Part shown: positions 5,973 through 8,671 of the stretch, in pieces
Numbering within the stretch: the first letter of the stretch is position 1
Layout: each line of letters opens with the position of its first letter
Assembly: GCA_964511405.1 (NCBI GenBank)
Contig: CAZEFK010000267.1
Span: forward strand, 1-8,671
Reading direction: 5' to 3'
From: CAZEFK01 sp964511405
GTDB taxonomy: Bacteria > Pseudomonadota > Alphaproteobacteria > Elsterales > Elsteraceae
DNA length: 8,671 bases
Notes under the pieces: generated by a model
What the model saw: only the letters and a program-made list of their open reading frames with translations
The model's database searches: none
What the model was told of the DNA's origin: nothing
Translations under genes and position numbers: made by a program

Positions 5973-6410
5973 CTACCGGTCCGGCCGGCTGCTGCGCGGC
6001 GTCGCCAGCAGCAGGCTGGTCTCGCTGCCGGTGATCCCCGGGATCAGCCGGATCTTGCGTAGGACCGCGTCGAAGTCGGCCAGCGTCGCGGTGCTCAGCT
6101 CGGCCACCAGGTCCCAGCGGCCGTTGGTGGTGTGGACGGCCGTCACCTCCGGCAGGCTGCCCAGGGCGTGGATGACGCGGTCGGCCGCATGGCCCTGGAC
6201 CTCGATCATCATGATGCCGCGGATCCGCGCCTCGGCCGCCTCCGGCCGCAGGACCACGGCGTAGCCGACGATCTCGCCGGCGCGCTCCAGCCGCTCGATG
6301 CGGGCGCGGACGGTGGCCCGCGACACGCCCAGGTCGAGGGCCAGGTCGGAGATGCTGCGTCGCGCATTTTGGCGCAGCCGCATGACAAGTTGCTCGTCCA
6401 GCGCATCCAT
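5973..6410 (-). CDS. Lrp/AsnC-family transcriptional regulator
   Basis: This 145-aa protein has the standard Lrp layout. An N-terminal winged helix-turn-helix spans about residues 3-50 (LDEQLVMRLRQNARRS, then DLALDLGVSRATVRARIERLERAG as the HTH and wing lead). A RAM ligand-binding domain spans about 60-137 (IRGIMMIEVQGHAADRVI, TTNGRWDLVAEL, IRLIPGITGSETSLLL). Family members form dimers to octamers and bind amino acids. The gene is divergent from an arginase-ornithine cyclodeaminase operon across 127 bases, so it probably regulates arginine/ornithine catabolism and itself, with arginine or ornithine as the likely effector (inference). The ATG at 6410 begins the family-conserved sequence. The only good Shine-Dalgarno-like GGAGG (6439-6435) is 24 bases upstream and fits an out-of-frame ATG at 6430, whose product is a nonsense frame. 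The transcript may therefore be leaderless or short-leadered. The gene is convergent with the lipoprotein gene. Confidence 0.93.
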   Translation of the reverse strand: MDALDEQLVMRLRQNARRSISDLALDLGVSRATVRARIERLERAGEIVGYAVVLRPEAAEARIRGIMMIEVQGHAADRVIHALGSLPEVTAVHTTNGRWDLVAELSTATLADFDAVLRKIRLIPGITGSETSLLLATPRSSRPDR

Positions 6411-6420
6411 GATCGACCAA

Positions 6421-6449
6421 ATTGAACCATTGCGCCTCCGAATTGGCAA
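6421..6449 (-). promoter_or_regulatory. Candidate sigma70-type promoter of the Lrp gene
   Basis: On the minus strand, TTGCCA (6449-6444, five of six matches to TTGACA) and TTCAAT (6426-6421, four of six matches to TATAAT) are separated by exactly 17 bases. The predicted transcription start falls about 3-5 bases before the ATG at 6410, giving a nearly leaderless mRNA. The -35 hexamer lies inside the left half of the inverted repeat at 6442-6472, which suggests autoregulation. This is a consensus match only. Confidence 0.42.
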
Positions 6450-6472
6450 GTCGGCCGGCCCGGTTTGCCAAT
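6442..6472. promoter_or_regulatory. Inverted repeat, probable Lrp-family operator
   Basis: ATTGGCAA (6442-6449) and TTGCCAAT (6465-6472) form a perfect 8-bp inverted repeat with a 15-base spacer; the half-site centres are 23 bp apart, about two helical turns. A related, imperfect CCAAATT half-site occurs at 6417-6423. The repeat lies in the 127-base gap between the divergent Lrp and arginase genes, about 30 bases from the Lrp start codon and 65 from the arginase start codon. Binding by the adjacent Lrp protein is inferred from location and symmetry. Confidence 0.5.
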
Positions 6473-6537
6473 CGGGTTCGTTCCTCCCGCCGGGCGGATG
6501 CGCTCTCATGGGGACGTCGGGCGTAGAGGACGGATCA

Positions 6538-7443
6538 ATGCGCTGCAAGATCGTGGGTACACCGGTCCATGAGGGCGCCGCGCTGGCGGGCTGCGAGCAG
6601 GGGCCGGATGCGCTGCGGGCCGCCGGGCTGGTCCCGATGCTGGCGGACCTCGGCCATGAGCCCATCGACCTGGGCAATGTGGTGCCCGGTGCCGGCCACC
6701 CGGTCCACCACCGCAATCCCGCGGTCCGCGCGCTGCCCGAGATCGCGGCCTGGACGGCCGCCATCGCCGACGCCGCCTACGCCGCCAGCGCCGATGCCAT
6801 GCCCATCCTGCTGGGCGGCGACCACAGCATGGCCGCCGGCACGATCGCCGGGCTGGCCCGGCGCGCCGCCGAGGCCGGCCAGCCGCTGTTCGTGTTGTGG
6901 CTCGACGCCCATGCCGACTTCCACACCCTGGACAGCACCGAGAGCGGCAACCTGCACGGCGTGCCGCTGGCCTATGCCGCCGGCCAGCCCGGATTTCAGG
7001 GCTGTTTTCCGGACCTGCCAGCGCCGGTGGACCCGAGGGCCATCTGCCTGCTCGGCGTGCGCAGCGTCGATCCCGCCGAGCGCACGGCCCTCGGCCAGGT
7101 CGGCGTGACCGTCTACGACATGGATGCCATCCGCCGGCACGGCATCGCGCCGCTGCTCGGCGCGTTCCTCGATCGGGTCGCGGCCGCCGGCGGGCGGCTG
7201 CATGTCAGCCTGGACGTGGACGGCCTGGACCCGTCGGTCGCGCCGGCGGTGGGCACGGCCACGCCCGGTGGTGTGACGGCGGAGGAGGCCCACCAGGCCA
7301 TGGCGTTGCTCCGCGACAGCGGCCGGGTCGCCAGCCTGGACCTGGCCGAGCTCAACCCGTCGCTGGACGAGCGCGGCCGTACCGCGCGGCTGCTGATCGA
7401 GCTGACGGCGACCCTGATCGGGCGCGCGAACCGGAGGTCCTGA
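6538..7443 (+). CDS. Arginase
   Basis: This 301-aa cytoplasmic ureohydrolase cleaves L-arginine to L-ornithine and urea using a binuclear manganese centre. All metal ligands are present: H96 in GGDHS, D123, H125 and D127 in DAHADFH, and D226 and D228 in SLDVDGLDP. The SGNLHG motif (136-141) and E271 in LAELNP point to arginase over agmatinase, as does the length of about 300 aa. VAPAVGTATPGG (234-245) is also typical. The ATG at 6538 has AGAGGA (6525-6530) 7 bases upstream. An in-frame ATG at 6508 would add 10 residues without a visible ribosome site and was not used. The stop is followed 3 bases later by the ornithine cyclodeaminase gene, whose ribosome site lies inside the arginase coding region. 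The divergent Lrp gene probably controls expression. The symbol rocF or argI would fit, but the choice cannot be made from sequence alone. Confidence 0.94.
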   Translation: MRCKIVGTPVHEGAALAGCEQGPDALRAAGLVPMLADLGHEPIDLGNVVPGAGHPVHHRNPAVRALPEIAAWTAAIADAAYAASADAMPILLGGDHSMAAGTIAGLARRAAEAGQPLFVLWLDAHADFHTLDSTESGNLHGVPLAYAAGQPGFQGCFPDLPAPVDPRAICLLGVRSVDPAERTALGQVGVTVYDMDAIRRHGIAPLLGAFLDRVAAAGGRLHVSLDVDGLDPSVAPAVGTATPGGVTAEEAHQAMALLRDSGRVASLDLAELNPSLDERGRTARLLIELTATLIGRANRRS

Positions 7444-7446
7444 GCC

Positions 7447-8511
7447 ATGACCGATACGCTCAACACCGTTCCCTTCGTCAGCGTCGACCACATGATGAAG
7501 CTGGTGCTGCGGATCGGCGTCGAACGGGTGCTGGCCGACCTCGCCGGCTATATCGAGGCCGATTTCCGACGATGGCAACTGTTCGAGAAGACGCCGCGCG
7601 TGGCCTCGCACAGCGCCGTCGGCGTGATCGAGCTGATGCCGACCAGCGACGGCCAGCTCTACGGCTTCAAGTACGTCAACGGCCATCCCAAGAACGCACG
7701 GGAGGGCCGGCAGACGGTCACCGCCTTCGGCATCCTGTCCGACGTCGGCACCGGCTATCCGCTGCTGCTGACCGAGATGACCATCTTGACGGCGCTGCGC
7801 ACGGCCGCGACCTCGGCGCTGGCGGCCCGCTGCCTGGCGCCGTCCGGCGCCCGCACCATGGCGATCATCGGCAACGGCGCGCAGTGCGAGTTCCAGGCCC
7901 TGGCCTTCAAGGCCCTGCTCGGCGTCGACCGGCTGCGCCTCCATGACATCGATCCGGCCGCCACCCGCAAATGCCTGCTGAGCCTGGCCGGGCTCGGCTT
8001 CGACATCACGCCCTGCGCCTCGGCGCAAGCGGCGGTCGAGGGGGCGGAGATCATCACCACGGTCACGGCCGACAAGGCCTGTGCCACGATCCTGACCGAC
8101 AACATGGTCGGCGCCGGGGTGCACATCAACGCCGTCGGCGGCGACTGCCCGGGCAAGACCGAGCTGCATCGCGACATCCTGCTGCGCTCGCGGATCTTCG
8201 TCGAATACACGCCGCAGACCCGGATCGAGGGCGAGATCCAGCAGCTGCCGCCCGGCTATCCGGTGACCGAGCTGTGGCAGGTGCTCGCCGGCACGGCGCG
8301 CGGCCGCGAGAGCCCGGCCGAGATCACGCTGTTCGACTCGGTCGGCTTCGCCATCGAGGACTTCTCGGCGCTGCGCTATGTCCACGACCGGATCCAGGGC
8401 ACCGACCTGTACGCGGAGGTGGACCTGCTGGCCGACCCCGACGAGCCGCGAGATCTGTTCGGCATGCTCCGCCGCGCCGCCCTGCGCGAAGGCCTGCCGA
8501 TGGCGTCGTGA
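7447..8511 (+). CDS. Ornithine cyclodeaminase
   Basis: This 354-aa NAD-dependent enzyme converts L-ornithine to L-proline and ammonia, completing a two-step arginine-to-proline route with the arginase just upstream. It belongs to the mu-crystallin/OCD fold. The substrate-site elements are E62 in GVIELMP, K75 in GFKYVNGHP and D233 in the diagnostic NAVGGDCPGKTEL stretch (residues 228-240). The Rossmann nucleotide motif is AIIGNGAQCEFQ (139-150), with an acidic D167 in LRLHDID where NAD-binding members keep one. The length matches characterised OCDs (about 350 aa), and the GGDCPGKTEL stretch argues for true OCD over alanine dehydrogenase or other family members. The ATG at 7447 is preceded by GGAGG (7433-7437), placed within the end of the arginase gene, so the two are co-transcribed and probably coupled. 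No further gene of the pathway follows in the window. The symbol ocd would be appropriate if activity is confirmed. Confidence 0.94.
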   Translation: MTDTLNTVPFVSVDHMMKLVLRIGVERVLADLAGYIEADFRRWQLFEKTPRVASHSAVGVIELMPTSDGQLYGFKYVNGHPKNAREGRQTVTAFGILSDVGTGYPLLLTEMTILTALRTAATSALAARCLAPSGARTMAIIGNGAQCEFQALAFKALLGVDRLRLHDIDPAATRKCLLSLAGLGFDITPCASAQAAVEGAEIITTVTADKACATILTDNMVGAGVHINAVGGDCPGKTELHRDILLRSRIFVEYTPQTRIEGEIQQLPPGYPVTELWQVLAGTARGRESPAEITLFDSVGFAIEDFSALRYVHDRIQGTDLYAEVDLLADPDEPRDLFGMLRRAALREGLPMAS

Positions 8512-8573
8512 CGGGCCCCGAGCGGCAAATCGAAATGCCGGTCACGCTTAAGAGCCGGATGAGATCAGGTTGA

Positions 8574-8602
8574 CCCGCCCGAGAAAGCCTCGGACCGGCG
8601 GG
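8574..8602. terminator. Strong GC hairpin downstream of the arginase-OCD operon
   Basis: CCCGC (8574-8578) pairs with GCGGG (8598-8602), and CCGAG (8579-8583) pairs with CTCGG (8589-8593) around an AAAGC loop, with a 4-base bulge (8594-8597). This makes a 10-bp stem 62 bases after the OCD stop codon. It is the best terminator candidate for the operon, but no T-run follows. It could also be an intergenic repeat element; the C-rich sequence at 8605-8626 adds to that impression. Nothing else was recognised in 8512-8671. Confidence 0.4.
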
Positions 8603-8671
8603 AGTCCCCCTCCCAGCCTCCTCCCACAAGGGGCTAGCGTTCGCACAGATCCGATTCGCGAGCGGGTGACG

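Noticed and set aside
6465..6493. A mirror-image promoter for arginase using TTGCCA at 6465-6470 as -35
   Set aside because: The bases at the required 16-18 spacing are a GC-rich run with no -10 resemblance.
6411..6764. Extended N-terminus of the Lrp protein to 263 aa
   Set aside because: It would overlap the start of arginase on the other strand and precede the normal Lrp helix-turn-helix with unrelated sequence. Lrp proteins are about 150 aa.
6535..8385. A 616-codon minus-strand frame opposite arginase and ornithine cyclodeaminase
   Set aside because: It is antisense to two unmistakable enzymes, and its product is compositionally typical of a shadow frame (Arg, Gln, Gly, Asp and His repeats) with no motif.

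Overview
This window is very GC-rich DNA with tightly packed genes, most likely from an alphaproteobacterium. The best evidence is a gene for an ATP synthase zeta-type inhibitor (DUF1476 family), a protein essentially confined to Alphaproteobacteria. A FixJ-like receiver and a small protein of a type I associate with that class agree with this. A Rhodospirillales-type genome would fit, but that narrower placement is inference. No stretch longer than about 175 bases lacks a gene. I see no rRNA, tRNA, CRISPR array, transposase or prophage gene.

Layout. (1) Bases 1-174 are non-coding and carry a short GC-rich hairpin of a widespread dispersed-repeat type. (2) 175-546 (+) encodes a stand-alone response-regulator receiver. 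(3) 620-2515 (-) is a compact three-gene operon, read right to left: a 95-aa unknown protein, the zeta-type inhibitor, and a multi-pass MgtC/SapB-DUF4010 membrane protein. The last gene has no ATG, GTG or TTG that would preserve its first membrane segment, and it appears to start at a CTG overlapping the previous stop codon. (4) 2627-5969 (+) is a two-gene unit: an exported DUF3142 protein, then, overlapping by 14 bases, a 716-aa TPR-like lipoprotein that also has a C-terminal membrane segment with an arginine-rich tail. (5) 5973-6410 (-) is an Lrp/AsnC regulator, convergent with the lipoprotein gene. (6) 6538-8511 (+) is an arginase-ornithine cyclodeaminase operon, divergent from the Lrp gene. 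(7) 8512-8671 is non-coding and holds a strong hairpin.

How the genes work together. The clearest unit is the Lrp/arginase/ornithine cyclodeaminase block: arginine is cleaved to ornithine and urea, and ornithine is converted to proline and ammonia. The Lrp regulator probably controls this from a perfect 8-bp inverted repeat between the divergent genes, which also overlaps the predicted lrp promoter. The DUF3142/lipoprotein pair is the best candidate for an under-described system: two translationally linked envelope proteins of unknown function. The zeta/DUF4010/95-aa operon is an unexpected grouping of an F1-ATPase regulator with a transporter-like membrane protein.
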